This document shows, piece after piece, positions 16,744-26,179 of a stretch of 64,000 bases of DNA; the first letter of the stretch is position 1; each line of letters opens with the position of its first letter. The stretch comes from Anaerolineales bacterium (GTDB taxonomy: Bacteria > Chloroflexota > Anaerolineae > Anaerolineales > E44-bin32). Location of the stretch: the NCBI GenBank assembly GCA_029210945.1, contig JARGGH010000010.1, forward strand, positions 21,418-85,417. Reading direction: 5' to 3'. A program made the position numbers and the translations under genes. The notes under the pieces were generated by a model. The model ran no database searches. It was not told where the DNA came from and saw only the letters and a program-made list of their open reading frames with translations.

Positions 16744-18972
16744 GTGCGAATGGATAATCGCACAGATCTCGATTTAAAATCAGTCGCTGCAATGCTCGCC
16801 GCGATAACCCGCAGCGCCGGCGATCCGCATGAGCTCGCCGAGGTGACCTTCCTCGAGGTCGCACGCGTGACCGAACCAGATGTCTTCGAAATCGGGCTGT
16901 TTGGACCAGGCGGCTACGAGACCCTCATCCGCGTCGTCGAGGGTACCCGCGTGGAGAATAAGGACCTCCCGGAGGTCCACGCACATTCGGATCTCCTGAC
17001 CTGGGTTCAAGGATCGGGCGAGTCACTTCTGTTCTCGGATTACGAGACTGAGAAAGACGAACTTCCCGCGAGCAAAATCCTCACCTCCGGGCAGATGCCG
17101 CAATCTGGCCTTTTCATCCCGCTCCGGTTCGGTGATCGTGTTCTGGGTGTGCTTTCACTGCGCAGCAACGAAACCAACGCGTTTACAGAGAACGACCGTG
17201 AACTTCTTTCAATCCTGGCGGCCAGCATCGCGCCCGCGCTCGCCACGACCAGCCTGGCAAGCGAAATTGAATCCCTTACCGTACAGATGCTGTTGGTTCA
17301 GCAAGTCTCACGGCTGCTGATGACGCTTGAACCACTCAACGACCGGATGGAACGCATCGTCGCCTTCCTTTCACAGGTGCTGGAAATCGAGCAAATTGCG
17401 CTTTACGAAGTCCTCGACGGCGATATCGAGCTGCGCACACAAACAGCAGGCAAACCGCTGACGGGGGGAGAAGAAACCATACCCGAGCTGGTGCGAGCAG
17501 CGATCGCTTCCGGGGAGACGCAGTCATCCCAATTTGAATTGGATCCCGGGCAGCGCAACGGGGAAACCACCCTTGAAGCCGAATGGGCTTTCCCACTGAA
17601 TATCGCCGAACACCGCATGGGAGCGCTGCACCTCTGCTGCCCGGCCGGGACGTCACTCAAGGGAGATCAACTGAGCGTTCTCGAAACTGTCTCACAACAG
17701 CTCGCATTTGCCATTCTCGAGGCGCGTAATTACGCACAGCACCAGCAGGAAGCCTGGGTGACGACGGTGCTCCTTGAAGTTGCCCGGCATGCCGCCCAGC
17801 CCGGAGATCCCCTCTCAGCGCTCCAGGCAGTCCTCCAGTTAGCCGGGCTGCTTGTTGGCACCGAATGGACCCTGCTTCTGACCCCCTCCGCTGACGGAGA
17901 AACGCTGCAAATCGCGACGTCGGCCGGGCTGAAAAGGCAGCAAACATTCATGTTGTCTGCCCTGGAATTCTCACCGGCTGAACTGGGCTTGCGCGGGACT
18001 TACATTGAAAACGAACTGCCAATCTTCGTGGATTTACCCCCGCCCATGAAAAGCATCCTTAAAGATGACCGGGCGCTGGGCATGGTGTTAAGCGACGGCC
18101 AGGATCTCCTGGGCTTATTGCTCACCGAGAATGAGGGGATCTCGGGGAAGCAACCTTCGCTGATGGCCGGGATATCCCATCAGGTCTCCCTGCGCCTTGA
18201 GAATACACGCCTGATTGAAAGGGCCGCAAGCCAGCGATCGTTTGAACGTGAACTGGCAATGGCGCGTGACATCCAGGTCAGCTTCCTGCCCTCTTCCCTC
18301 CCGGAGCTGCGCGGATGGGAGCTTGGCGTCGCCTGGCGCGTGGCCCGCGAGGTCGGGGGGGATTTCTACGATTTCATCGCCCTTCCTGACGGCGAGCATG
18401 GAGCTCGCTACGGCCTCGCCATCGCCGACGTCGCCGATAAAGGCATCCCGGCCGCGCTCTACATGGCGCTCTCAAGAACCCTCCTGCGTACCCTGGCGAT
18501 GGAGTTTCAAGACCCGGGTGAGTGTCTCCAACGAGTGAATCAGCATTTGATTCAGGACACGCACGCCGACCTCTTTGTATCGGTATTTTATGGGATCTGG
18601 GAGCCGGAAATCGGCCGGCTGCAGTACGCTAACGCCGGGCACAATCCGCCCTTACTTTTTACCCCCCGGCAGCGTGGCGAACTTCTGCGTGAGCATGGTA
18701 TGGTACTCGGGGTGCAGAGTCCTTGCATCTACAAAACCCGCACTGTGGAGATCGAGAAGGAGCAGCTGCTCGTGCTTTATACGGACGGGGTGACAGATGC
18801 GCTGGATGAAAACGAGGAGTTCTTCGGGATCCAGCGGTTGGAAAGCCTCGTGCTGGGCTTGTCAAACTGGCAGGCACAGTTCGTAGCTGATCAAATCGAA
18901 GACCGGGTGCTCCGATTTACCGGTCGCAGGGACCTTTACGATGATCTCACAACAATCGCACTTCATCGTTGA
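16744..18972 (+). CDS. GAF-domain sensor with SpoIIE-type PP2C phosphatase
   Basis: RsbU-like regulator expected to dephosphorylate the STAS protein. The 742-aa order is three GAF-like regions (about 10-180, 190-330, 345-490), a short coiled linker (ERELAMARDIQVSFLPSSLP), and a SpoIIE PP2C domain. The PP2C domain has VGGDFYDF, GLAIADVADKGIPAALYMALSRT, YANAGHNPPLLF and LYTDGVTDALDENEEFFG, which carry the metal-binding Asp residues. No membrane segment, so the signal is cytosolic. GTG 16744 and ATG 16750 are both possible; AGAGGG is nearer to the GTG. Confidence 0.92.
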   Translation: MRMDNRTDLDLKSVAAMLAAITRSAGDPHELAEVTFLEVARVTEPDVFEIGLFGPGGYETLIRVVEGTRVENKDLPEVHAHSDLLTWVQGSGESLLFSDYETEKDELPASKILTSGQMPQSGLFIPLRFGDRVLGVLSLRSNETNAFTENDRELLSILAASIAPALATTSLASEIESLTVQMLLVQQVSRLLMTLEPLNDRMERIVAFLSQVLEIEQIALYEVLDGDIELRTQTAGKPLTGGEETIPELVRAAIASGETQSSQFELDPGQRNGETTLEAEWAFPLNIAEHRMGALHLCCPAGTSLKGDQLSVLETVSQQLAFAILEARNYAQHQQEAWVTTVLLEVARHAAQPGDPLSALQAVLQLAGLLVGTEWTLLLTPSADGETLQIATSAGLKRQQTFMLSALEFSPAELGLRGTYIENELPIFVDLPPPMKSILKDDRALGMVLSDGQDLLGLLLTENEGISGKQPSLMAGISHQVSLRLENTRLIERAASQRSFERELAMARDIQVSFLPSSLPELRGWELGVAWRVAREVGGDFYDFIALPDGEHGARYGLAIADVADKGIPAALYMALSRTLLRTLAMEFQDPGECLQRVNQHLIQDTHADLFVSVFYGIWEPEIGRLQYANAGHNPPLLFTPRQRGELLREHGMVLGVQSPCIYKTRTVEIEKEQLLVLYTDGVTDALDENEEFFGIQRLESLVLGLSNWQAQFVADQIEDRVLRFTGRRDLYDDLTTIALHR

Positions 18973-19018
18973 TCTGAAAAAAATCGTTCGATCAGGAAGG
19001 TAAGGAAAGGGAGTTGAA

Positions 19019-19645
19019 ATGGATAATGTCTACACTTCAAGTCACCCGCTCGTGCAGCACAAACTCGCCAAACTCCGCAATCAAGAAACCAATCCCAAGA
19101 AATTTCGGGAATTAATCCGTGAGATCGCCGCGTTGATAACCTACGAAGCGACAACGGACCTGTTAACAGAGGCCGTGGAGGTGAACACACCGCTTGAAAC
19201 AGTGTCAGGCGAGACGCTTGCAGAGAAAATCGGATTGGTGCCGATCCTGCGCGCCGGCCTCGGGATGGTGGAGGGTGTCTGGGAGTTAATGCCTTCGGCT
19301 GAGGTCTGGCATATCGGCCTATATCGCGATGAAGAGACGCTGCAGCCGGTACAGTATTACAATAAGCTCCCGGTAGAACCCACCGTTTCTGTTTGCTTGA
19401 TCCTCGATCCGATGCTGGCAACCGGCGGCTCTGCGGTCGCCACGGTAGCAATTCTCAAACGCTGGGGAGTTCGCAAGATCAAGTTCGTCGGTGTGATCGG
19501 CGCCCCGGAAGGTATCCAGACACTGCATGACGCTCATCCGGAGGTTCCGATCCACCTGGCTGCGGTCGACCGCCAGCTCAATGACAACGGTTTCATCTTA
19601 CCCGGACTCGGTGATGCCGGAGATCGCCAGTTCGGCACCGGATAA
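19019..19645 (+). CDS. upp: Uracil phosphoribosyltransferase
   Basis: Salvage enzyme converting uracil and PRPP to UMP. The 208-aa protein has [46 protein letters not shown], the PRPP loop [13 protein letters not shown] and the uracil-binding C-terminal YxxPGLGD-like segment [27 protein letters not shown] precedes the ATG. It follows the phosphatase by 46 nt. Confidence 0.96.
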   Translation: MDNVYTSSHPLVQHKLAKLRNQETNPKKFRELIREIAALITYEATTDLLTEAVEVNTPLETVSGETLAEKIGLVPILRAGLGMVEGVWELMPSAEVWHIGLYRDEETLQPVQYYNKLPVEPTVSVCLILDPMLATGGSAVATVAILKRWGVRKIKFVGVIGAPEGIQTLHDAHPEVPIHLAAVDRQLNDNGFILPGLGDAGDRQFGTG

Positions 19646-19675
19646 TTCCCCGGTCTCCTGAACTGAAAAATTAAG

Positions 19676-19703
19676 CGCCCCAGGCGAAGTAATACCCGGG
19701 GCG
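19676..19703. terminator. Terminator between upp and tpiA (convergent)
   Basis: CGCCCC...GGGGCG (19676-19681 with 19698-19703). On the minus strand it is followed by TTAATTTTT, so it best serves tpiA. The stem is imperfect inside. Confidence 0.5.
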
Positions 19704-19730
19704 TTACGCACCGAAGCCTGCCGTGCTCGT

Positions 19731-20489
19731 TCAGAGTGCAGCCCGGATGATCTCTGAAAAGGATCTCGCCTCCAGGCTCGCGCCCCCGACCAGCGCCCCA
19801 TCGATCCCCTCAATTTTGAAGTAAGAGGCTGCATTATCCGGCTTAACGCTCCCGCCGTAGAGAATACGCATCGCTTCAGCCTCCCGCTCGCCAATCTCAT
19901 CCGTCAGGGTTTTTCTGATCGTGTCATTGATCACCGCAGCTGCATCCCCCGGTGTGGCCGCCCTGCCTGTCCCGATCGCCCAGATCGGCTCGTAGGCGAT
20001 GACCATCGTCGAGAGATCATCCGCCGAAACGCCCTGAAGTGCCGCCTGGATCTGTCCCGAGACGAACGCCTCCGTCTCACCGGCCTCTCTCTGCTCGAGC
20101 GATTCGCCAACACACAGGATGGGATGCAGCCGATGCTCAAAGCACGCCGCCAATTTCCTGTTCACGATCTCATCCGTCTCGTGGAAGTGGGCTCGCCGTT
20201 CCGAATGCCCGACGATCACAAATGTGCACAATTCACGCAGCATCACGGGGGAGATTTCCCCGGTATACGCGCCCTGCTCCTCCCAGAACAAATTCTGCGC
20301 ACCGAGTTTCACCTGGCTTCCAGCGATCTCCGTCTTCAACGGCGCCAGCGCCGTGAAAGGCGGACACAGCACGATCTCGACTTCATGAAGATCCAGAACC
20401 ATCGGCTTGAAAGATCCAATGAACGCGATGGTCTCTGCGATCGATTTGTGCATTTTCCAGTTTGCAGCTATGAAAGGCGTCCTTGCCAT
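19731..20489 (-). CDS. tpiA: Triosephosphate isomerase
   Basis: Interconverts DHAP and glyceraldehyde 3-phosphate. The 252-aa protein has FIAANWKMHK (Asn, Lys), FVIVGHSERR (catalytic His), VIAYEPIWAIGTGRAA (catalytic Glu) and the phosphate-binding ILYGGSVKPDNA and ALVGGASL. ATG 20489 follows a GAGGAGG site; a start at 20519 would overlap the kinase stop. It lies 13 nt downstream of a Ser/Thr kinase gene. Confidence 0.96.
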   Translation of the reverse strand: MARTPFIAANWKMHKSIAETIAFIGSFKPMVLDLHEVEIVLCPPFTALAPLKTEIAGSQVKLGAQNLFWEEQGAYTGEISPVMLRELCTFVIVGHSERRAHFHETDEIVNRKLAACFEHRLHPILCVGESLEQREAGETEAFVSGQIQAALQGVSADDLSTMVIAYEPIWAIGTGRAATPGDAAAVINDTIRKTLTDEIGEREAEAMRILYGGSVKPDNAASYFKIEGIDGALVGGASLEARSFSEIIRAAL

Positions 20490-20502
20490 CGATTCCTCCT
20501 CA

Positions 20503-22212
20503 CTACGGCTCATCCCCAATCGCCCGATTCATGCGGTGGAGATGTTCCTTCAGCCACGGCGGCATTCGCTCCTGCTGTGAGATCAGCTCGCCCAACATCC
20601 GTTCAGCCTCCGCCGGATCACCCTGCAGGAGTTCAAATTCAGCCCACACAGTTCGCGCTAAGACGTCATCGCCCTCCGCTCGCAACGCTTGCTCGAGCAG
20701 CGGGATCGTGTGGTCAACCTCTCCGACGAACAGATGAGCGCGTGCCTCAATCACAAGCAGGATCGGCCACCCCTCTGCTTCATTGGCGGTTCGTTCCAGG
20801 ATCATCCATATGCCTTCGTCGGCGGCTCCCAGGAATGCTGCCTGGGTGAACTTGCTGACCACGTCTTCGCGCTGTTCGAACAAGACCCGATCGAGCTCAA
20901 GGGCGCGCAGGTAGCTATCCGCAGATTCAATGAACGCCTCCTGCTGTAGAAACAGCTCACCAGCCCTGACAAAGGCCTGCGCCGCGAGCACGTTGCGCCC
21001 ACCACCGGCAAGCTGCTCAGCGCGTTCATAGGCCGCTGCCGGATCGGTCAGGGCCTCCACCAATCGTGTCTGAACTTGCTCCGACGGAGATTCTTGTTCT
21101 TGTCCGAGCGACGTCGGGGGTGGATCGGCACGGTCTGCAGACTCAGAGGCTTCGGGTTTGGCGCTGCTCAATGCCAGCAGAAAAACGAAAAGGCAGATCA
21201 ATGTGGACGAGATCCCCACTGCAACCCACGGCCAGCGTCGCTTGCGCCGCGACCCACTCCCTGAGCTCTCTCCCTGCGCTGTGACAGGCTGCTTATCCTT
21301 CTCGGGGTGACTCGACTTCTCTCCTGAGGAGGCGAATTCTGATGCGGCTCCGAGGACTCTTGTCTCCATTTCGGCAGGCAGTTTCCCCTCCGCCACGGCG
21401 GAACTGAACGCACCTACCAGCGCCTGCACCGAGTCAAAACGATCGGCGGGATCCTTCGCCAGGCTCTTCAGGAGCACCCGCTCCGTCACCCCGGGCACGT
21501 TCGGATTGACCGCGCTGGGAAGCGGCAGCGGTGTGTAGATGTGATCATGGATGATCGAGAAAGGTGTATCAGCGTTAAATGGAACCCTGCCTACCACCAG
21601 CTCATAGAGAACGACACCGAAGGAATACACATCGGTACCTTCGTGCAGCTCGATGTTGCCTTTCGCCTGCTCGGGTGAGATGTATTGAGGCGTCCCCAGC
21701 ATGACATCTTTAGAGAGCGTGGAAGCTCCGGCCTCAGCCATGCGGGCCAGCCCGAAATCTGCAAGATAGATAGATCCATCCGGGCTGAGGAGAATATTGG
21801 AAGGCTTCACATCACGGTGAAGAACGCCGCGTTCGTGCGCATAGGTCAGCGCGTTCCCGACTGCCTGGACAATGTTAAGCGCCTCTTCTTTATTCAAAGG
21901 ACCTTGATTGAGTCGGGCTTTGAGCGTCACCCCCTCAATGTATTTCATCACAAGATAGGGCTGCCCCTCATGCTCTGCGAAATCGTAGATCGGCACGATG
22001 TTTGGATGTTCGAGTTTGGCGACTACGCGCGCTTCGCGCTGAAATCGTGAGAGAAAATTCGGTTCCTTTTTGAACGCAGGATGGAGAACTTTTATCGCTA
22101 CAAAACGATCAAGCGCAGGATGATAGGCTTTAAAGACAGAAGCCATCCCCCCCTGCCCCAGCTGCTCAATGATGCGATACGGTCCTACATTTTCGCCCGG
22201 TGCGAAGCTCAT
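20503..22212 (-). CDS. Transmembrane Ser/Thr protein kinase (PknB/Stk type) with C-terminal TPR-like region
   Basis: Hanks-type kinase of 569 aa. The kinase domain is at about residues 10-270: GxGxxxxV loop LGQGGMASVFKA, VAIKVLHP lysine, catalytic HRDVKPSNILL, DFGLARMAE, and APE equivalent YISPEQA. After a charged linker comes one transmembrane helix at about 325-347 (WPWVAVGISSTLICLFVFLL). The extracytoplasmic part (about 390-569) is Ala/Glu-rich with repeats resembling TPRs (AAYERAEQLAGGGRNVLAAQAFVRAGELFLQQEAFIESADSYLRALELD). AAGGAGG lies before ATG 22212. It is immediately upstream of tpiA and probably co-transcribed. Confidence 0.92.
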   Translation of the reverse strand: MSFAPGENVGPYRIIEQLGQGGMASVFKAYHPALDRFVAIKVLHPAFKKEPNFLSRFQREARVVAKLEHPNIVPIYDFAEHEGQPYLVMKYIEGVTLKARLNQGPLNKEEALNIVQAVGNALTYAHERGVLHRDVKPSNILLSPDGSIYLADFGLARMAEAGASTLSKDVMLGTPQYISPEQAKGNIELHEGTDVYSFGVVLYELVVGRVPFNADTPFSIIHDHIYTPLPLPSAVNPNVPGVTERVLLKSLAKDPADRFDSVQALVGAFSSAVAEGKLPAEMETRVLGAASEFASSGEKSSHPEKDKQPVTAQGESSGSGSRRKRRWPWVAVGISSTLICLFVFLLALSSAKPEASESADRADPPPTSLGQEQESPSEQVQTRLVEALTDPAAAYERAEQLAGGGRNVLAAQAFVRAGELFLQQEAFIESADSYLRALELDRVLFEQREDVVSKFTQAAFLGAADEGIWMILERTANEAEGWPILLVIEARAHLFVGEVDHTIPLLEQALRAEGDDVLARTVWAEFELLQGDPAEAERMLGELISQQERMPPWLKEHLHRMNRAIGDEP

Positions 22213-22238
22213 TCTTCCTCCTTGCACAGCATGGGATC

Positions 22239-22267
22239 ATTATAGATGAGCGTAATGCCCGGAACAA
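22239..22267 (-). promoter_or_regulatory. Promoter of the kinase-tpiA operon
   Basis: Minus strand TTGTTC (22267-22262), 17 nt, TATAAT (22244-22239). Predicted start near 22232, a 20-nt leader with AAGGAGG. Confidence 0.65.
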
Positions 22268-22352
22268 TAAATACTTGTTAACTGTAAGTAAACTGACAAG
22301 CTCGGCTGCCGGTACGTGATTTCCAGATGATCCCGGCAACCTGCATCAGAAC

Positions 22353-22383
22353 GAAAAACCTCCCATCCTTAACGATGGGAGGT
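22353..22383 (-). terminator. Terminator of yvcK-gap-pgk
   Basis: A perfect 10-bp stem ACCTCCCATC/GATGGGAGGT is followed on the minus strand by TTTTTCG. Confidence 0.9.
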
Positions 22384-22414
22384 GACAAACACCAGGCCTG
22401 CTTTGCTTCGGACC

Positions 22415-23596
22415 TCAGCTATCCTTGTCAAGCAGCGCTGCCACACCCGGCAGCGTCTTGCCCTCCATGAATTCGAGTGAGGCCCCACCGCCTGTAGAGA
22501 CATGGCTGATTTTGTCTGTCAGACCTGCTTTTCTGATCGCAGCCGCGGAATCGCCCCCCCCGATGATTGAGACAGCGTCAGTCTCAGCAACGGCCTGCGC
22601 AATGGCATACGTCCCCACCGCGAACGGTCCCATTTCGAAAACGCCCATCGGTCCATTCCAAACGATCAGTTTTGCCCCCTGCAGTTTCTCCTTGAAAAGG
22701 TCAACGGTCTTCCCACCGATATCAAGCGCACGCCATCCGGCAGGCACATCATCGACCGGCACCGACCTCACACTTGCGTCATCCGAGAATTCGTCCGCAA
22801 CGACGAGATCCACCGGGAGCACCAGCCTGTCTGTCGCGGTCTGAAGGATCTCCCTGGCCGTTGGCAGGGCATCCTCCTCAACCAGCGATTCGGCCAGATC
22901 GAATCCCCGGGCTGCGAGGAAGGTATTTGCCAGACCACCACCGACGAGCAGGTGATCCGCGATCTGAAGCATGCGTTTGACCACATCGATCTTGTCGGAG
23001 ATCTTTGCGCCCCCCATGATGGCGACGAATGGATGTTCGGGATCGAGCAGCGCGTCGCCCAGGTAGCGGATTTCCTTCTCCATCAGGTAGCCAGCAACTG
23101 CCGGCAGGTACCGGGCAACACCCTCTGTGGAGGCATGTGCACGGTGTGCGCTTCCAAAAGCATCATTTACGTAAACCTCGGCCAGCGAAGCCAGCGCGCG
23201 CGCAAACTCCGGGTCGTTTGCTTTTTCACCCGCATGGAAGCGCGTATTCTCGAGCAGAACAATCTGCCCCGGCTGCAGATCTCGAACGGCATCTTCCGCC
23301 GGATCGCCAACACAATCATCGGCAAATGCGATGGGAACCCCCAACAACTCCGAGAGATGTTCAGCGACCGGCCGCAACGAGAGTTCGGCTTTCACCTGCC
23401 CTTTCGGTCGTCCCAGGTGGGAGCAGAGGATCACGATCGCACGGTGATCGACCAAATACTTGATCGTTGGCAGTGCGGCCCGGATGCGGGTGTCATCCGC
23501 GACGCGGCCATCTTCTAATGGCACGTTAAAATCCACCCTGACCAGGACACGTTTCGAGTCGAGATCGATGTCCTCAATCGTCTTTTTGTTAAACAT
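22415..23596 (-). CDS. pgk: Phosphoglycerate kinase
   Basis: Reversible phosphate transfer between 1,3-bisphosphoglycerate and ADP. The 393-aa protein has [27 protein letters not shown], the hinge [17 protein letters not shown] and the nucleotide-binding [13 protein letters not shown]. Third gene after yvcK and gap, terminated by a strong hairpin. Confidence 0.97.
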   Translation of the reverse strand: MFNKKTIEDIDLDSKRVLVRVDFNVPLEDGRVADDTRIRAALPTIKYLVDHRAIVILCSHLGRPKGQVKAELSLRPVAEHLSELLGVPIAFADDCVGDPAEDAVRDLQPGQIVLLENTRFHAGEKANDPEFARALASLAEVYVNDAFGSAHRAHASTEGVARYLPAVAGYLMEKEIRYLGDALLDPEHPFVAIMGGAKISDKIDVVKRMLQIADHLLVGGGLANTFLAARGFDLAESLVEEDALPTAREILQTATDRLVLPVDLVVADEFSDDASVRSVPVDDVPAGWRALDIGGKTVDLFKEKLQGAKLIVWNGPMGVFEMGPFAVGTYAIAQAVAETDAVSIIGGGDSAAAIRKAGLTDKISHVSTGGGASLEFMEGKTLPGVAALLDKDS

Positions 23597-23615
23597 AAGC
23601 CCTCATCTAATAAAG

Positions 23616-23641
23616 AGCGCCGCAGTGAAGTCTGCGGCGCT
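23616..23641 (-). promoter_or_regulatory. Hairpin between gap and pgk
   Basis: A 10-bp perfect stem AGCGCCGCAG/CTGCGGCGCT in the 54-nt gap is followed on the minus strand by CTTTATTAG. It may partly terminate transcription or stabilise the gap message, allowing more gap than pgk. Confidence 0.55.
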
Positions 23642-23650
23642 GATGCTATC

Positions 23651-24661
23651 TCATAGACTTTTGGCGACCATCGCCGCCAGATCCGCCGTCCGGACTGAGT
23701 ACCCCCACTCGTTGTCGTACCAGGACACCACCTTGGCCATCGTCCCGTCCATCACAAATGTGAACTGCGCATCGATGATGCTCGAGCGCGGATCCATCTT
23801 GTAATCCATGCTCACGAGCGGTTCCTCCGAGAAGCCCAGGATCCCCTGCATTGGGCCATCGGCTGCCTTCCGGAAAGCATCATGCAGCTCTGCGGTTGTG
23901 GCTTCTTTTTCAAGCGTAACCACAAGGTCAACGACCGAGACGGTTGGCGTGGGGACCCGCATCGCGAATCCGTCGAATTTTCCCTCGAGTTCCGGGATCA
24001 CCAGCGAAACGGCTTTGGCGGCGCCGGTCGTCGTCGGAACGATGTTCAACGCGGCAGCGCGCGCTCTACGAAGATCTTTGTGAGGTAAATCAAGGATGTT
24101 CTGGCCGTTGGTGTATGAGTGGATCGTCGTCATTAATCCGCGCACGATGCCGAAGTTCTCCAGGATGACTTTCGCCGCCGGGGCGAGACAGTTGGTTGTG
24201 CAGGATGCATTCGAAATGATATCGTGCTTGTCAGCTTCATAATCAGCATCATTGACGCCAAGCACGATCGTGAGGTCCGGGTTCTTCGCCGGCGCGGTGA
24301 TGATGACCTTCTGCGCGCCAGCCTGGAGATGCTTGGCAGCGTCATTGCGCGCCCTGAATCGGCCGGTGCCTTCGATGACGATGTCGACACCCAGTTCCTT
24401 CCAGGGCAATTCTGCAGGATCAGGAATCGAGAGCGACTGTATAAAATCGCCGTCGATCACGAGACCATCCTCTTTGACTTCAAGGTCACCTTCAAAACGG
24501 CCGTAATTCGAATCGTATTTGAAGAGATGCGCCATCGTCGCCAGATCGCCGAGATCATTGAATGCGACCACATCGAACTCAGACGGGTATTTTTCCTTCA
24601 TGATCTTCAAGACTTGACGACCGATACGGCCAAAACCGTTGATGCCTACTTTTGTTGCCAT
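23651..24661 (-). CDS. gap: Glyceraldehyde-3-phosphate dehydrogenase
   Basis: NAD(P)-dependent phosphorylating dehydrogenase. The 336-aa protein starts with the Rossmann motif [15 protein letters not shown]. The catalytic Cys154 is in [12 protein letters not shown], and [12 protein letters not shown] and [12 protein letters not shown] are present. AGGAG overlaps the end of yvcK 14 nt upstream. Confidence 0.97.
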   Translation of the reverse strand: MATKVGINGFGRIGRQVLKIMKEKYPSEFDVVAFNDLGDLATMAHLFKYDSNYGRFEGDLEVKEDGLVIDGDFIQSLSIPDPAELPWKELGVDIVIEGTGRFRARNDAAKHLQAGAQKVIITAPAKNPDLTIVLGVNDADYEADKHDIISNASCTTNCLAPAAKVILENFGIVRGLMTTIHSYTNGQNILDLPHKDLRRARAAALNIVPTTTGAAKAVSLVIPELEGKFDGFAMRVPTPTVSVVDLVVTLEKEATTAELHDAFRKAADGPMQGILGFSEEPLVSMDYKMDPRSSIIDAQFTFVMDGTMAKVVSWYDNEWGYSVRTADLAAMVAKSL

Positions 24662-24675
24662 ATTCTTACTCCTGA

Positions 24676-26058
24676 TTAGATTAACGTGTCTGTAGTCAGA
24701 TCGCGACTTTCTTCGAGTGCGAATTCTTCGGCCCAGTCCAACGGCCCGGTTCGCTCTTCCAGAAGGGCGATCAGAACGTCCGCAAGCATGTCCGGATCGT
24801 GGCGGGCGGGATGCGCTCGATCCACGAGGTCTTCCGTGTAAATCGGCACCGGGTAAGATTTTTCCAGCGCCGGGTCGACAGCTACAAACCCATCGGGCAT
24901 TTCAACGTCGAGTTGGTCGTTCGCCACGACCGTATCGACCAACACCGAACCGATATGCGATTGGATGGCGGCAAGGTGCTGACAGCAATCCAGACGATCT
25001 GTCTCGCCGGGTTGGGTAGCGATGTTGCAGACAAACACCTTGTAGGCCCGGCTGACTTTGATGGCATCCGCCAGGTCGCGAATCAGCAGGTTCGGGATGA
25101 TGCTCGTGTAGAGGCTGCCGGGCCCAATCACGATCATATCAGCCGCCAGGATCGCCTGGATCGCTGGCGGGTAAGCCTGAGCGTCGTTCGGTTCAATCTG
25201 CACCCTGCGGATCTGACCGGGGAGCGCCGGGATATTGCTCTCACCTTCGATCCGCACCGCGCCGCCGTTCGACGAAAGGGTTTTGTCGGCTGCCAATTGG
25301 ATGTGGCTGGCAGTCGAGGGAACAACCTGGCCCTGAATACCCAGCACCCGGCCAGCCTCAAGAACGCCCTCCTCGAAGCTGCCCGTCACGCCAGCCAGCG
25401 CAGCGATGAAGAGGTTCCCGAATGAGTGACCGGTGAGCTCCTCGCCGGACCGGAAACGGTATTGAAAGAGCTGTGTGAGCAGGTCCTCATCTGCTGAAAG
25501 AGCAGCCAGGCAGGCACGGATATCCCCTGGCGGCGGCAGCCCCAACGATTTGCGAAGCCTGCCGCTGGAACCGCCATCGTCGGCGACCGAGACGATTGCG
25601 GTGAGGTTCCCGGTGTGTTTCTTCAACCCGCGCAACAGAGTCGAGAGCCCGGTTCCGCCGCCGATCGCAACGACGCGGGGTCCCCGCCTTAAACGCCGGT
25701 GACGCGAAACAGCCTCCACCAATGACCGCCCCGGCCGAATATAGGGGGCCAGCAAAGTGCGGTTGATGCCGACAACAGCCAGCGATAGAACCAGGAAGCC
25801 GATTCCCCCCAGAACCAGTGCGCGCAACCAGCGCGGTAACAGACGAAGGCTCAAAACTCTCAGCCAGGGGGACTCAGGATGTGCCCAATAAATATCAAGC
25901 AGGATGACGGCAAGGCCGAGCCCGATGAGCGCAGTGCCAAACACCATTAAAATCAGCCAGCGTTTGACGCCCAGACCGGGTTCTAACCACCGCGCAAGAA
26001 GCTTCAACCGGCGTGAGGGACGGCCGTTTGAATGTTGTTCACTCGTCCTTGATTGCAC
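24676..26058 (-). CDS. yvcK: YvcK/CofD-like gluconeogenesis factor, membrane-anchored
   Basis: UDP-sugar-binding regulator needed for gluconeogenic growth and cell shape in Bacillus. The core shows [63 protein letters not shown] and [15 protein letters not shown]. Unlike B. subtilis YvcK it has about 120 extra N-terminal residues with two transmembrane helices (33-57 and 78-98). The start is a GTG at 26058, coincident with the predicted transcription start, so probably leaderless. Leads the yvcK-gap-pgk operon. Confidence 0.9.
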   Translation of the reverse strand: MQSRTSEQHSNGRPSRRLKLLARWLEPGLGVKRWLILMVFGTALIGLGLAVILLDIYWAHPESPWLRVLSLRLLPRWLRALVLGGIGFLVLSLAVVGINRTLLAPYIRPGRSLVEAVSRHRRLRRGPRVVAIGGGTGLSTLLRGLKKHTGNLTAIVSVADDGGSSGRLRKSLGLPPPGDIRACLAALSADEDLLTQLFQYRFRSGEELTGHSFGNLFIAALAGVTGSFEEGVLEAGRVLGIQGQVVPSTASHIQLAADKTLSSNGGAVRIEGESNIPALPGQIRRVQIEPNDAQAYPPAIQAILAADMIVIGPGSLYTSIIPNLLIRDLADAIKVSRAYKVFVCNIATQPGETDRLDCCQHLAAIQSHIGSVLVDTVVANDQLDVEMPDGFVAVDPALEKSYPVPIYTEDLVDRAHPARHDPDMLADVLIALLEERTGPLDWAEEFALEESRDLTTDTLI

Positions 26059-26094
26059 GGAATCGACTATACCAGAGTAGGGTTAGAGCGTCAA
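26058..26094 (-). promoter_or_regulatory. Promoter of yvcK-gap-pgk, leaderless
   Basis: Minus strand TTGACG (26094-26089), 17 nt, TGG-TATAGT (26071-26066). The predicted start is 26059/26058, where the GTG start codon lies. The next control region, for the ABC ATPase, faces away only 22 nt further on. Confidence 0.7.
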
Positions 26095-26115
26095 CGCGGG
26101 CGGTTTAAGAGCAGT

Positions 26116-26143
26116 TTGTCACTCTCCCATCAAGATGTATAAT
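26116..26143 (+). promoter_or_regulatory. Promoter of the ABC ATPase gene
   Basis: TTGTCA (26116-26121), 16 nt, TATAAT (26138-26143). Predicted start near 26150, followed by AAAGGAGG at 26165-26172. Confidence 0.7.
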
Positions 26144-26179
26144 TCTAAGCACTATACTCACCCGAAAGGAGGACGGCCC

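Noticed and set aside
20124..20849. Plus-strand frame spanning tpiA and the kinase
   Set aside because: Antisense to two genes with unmistakable motifs; no ribosome binding site.
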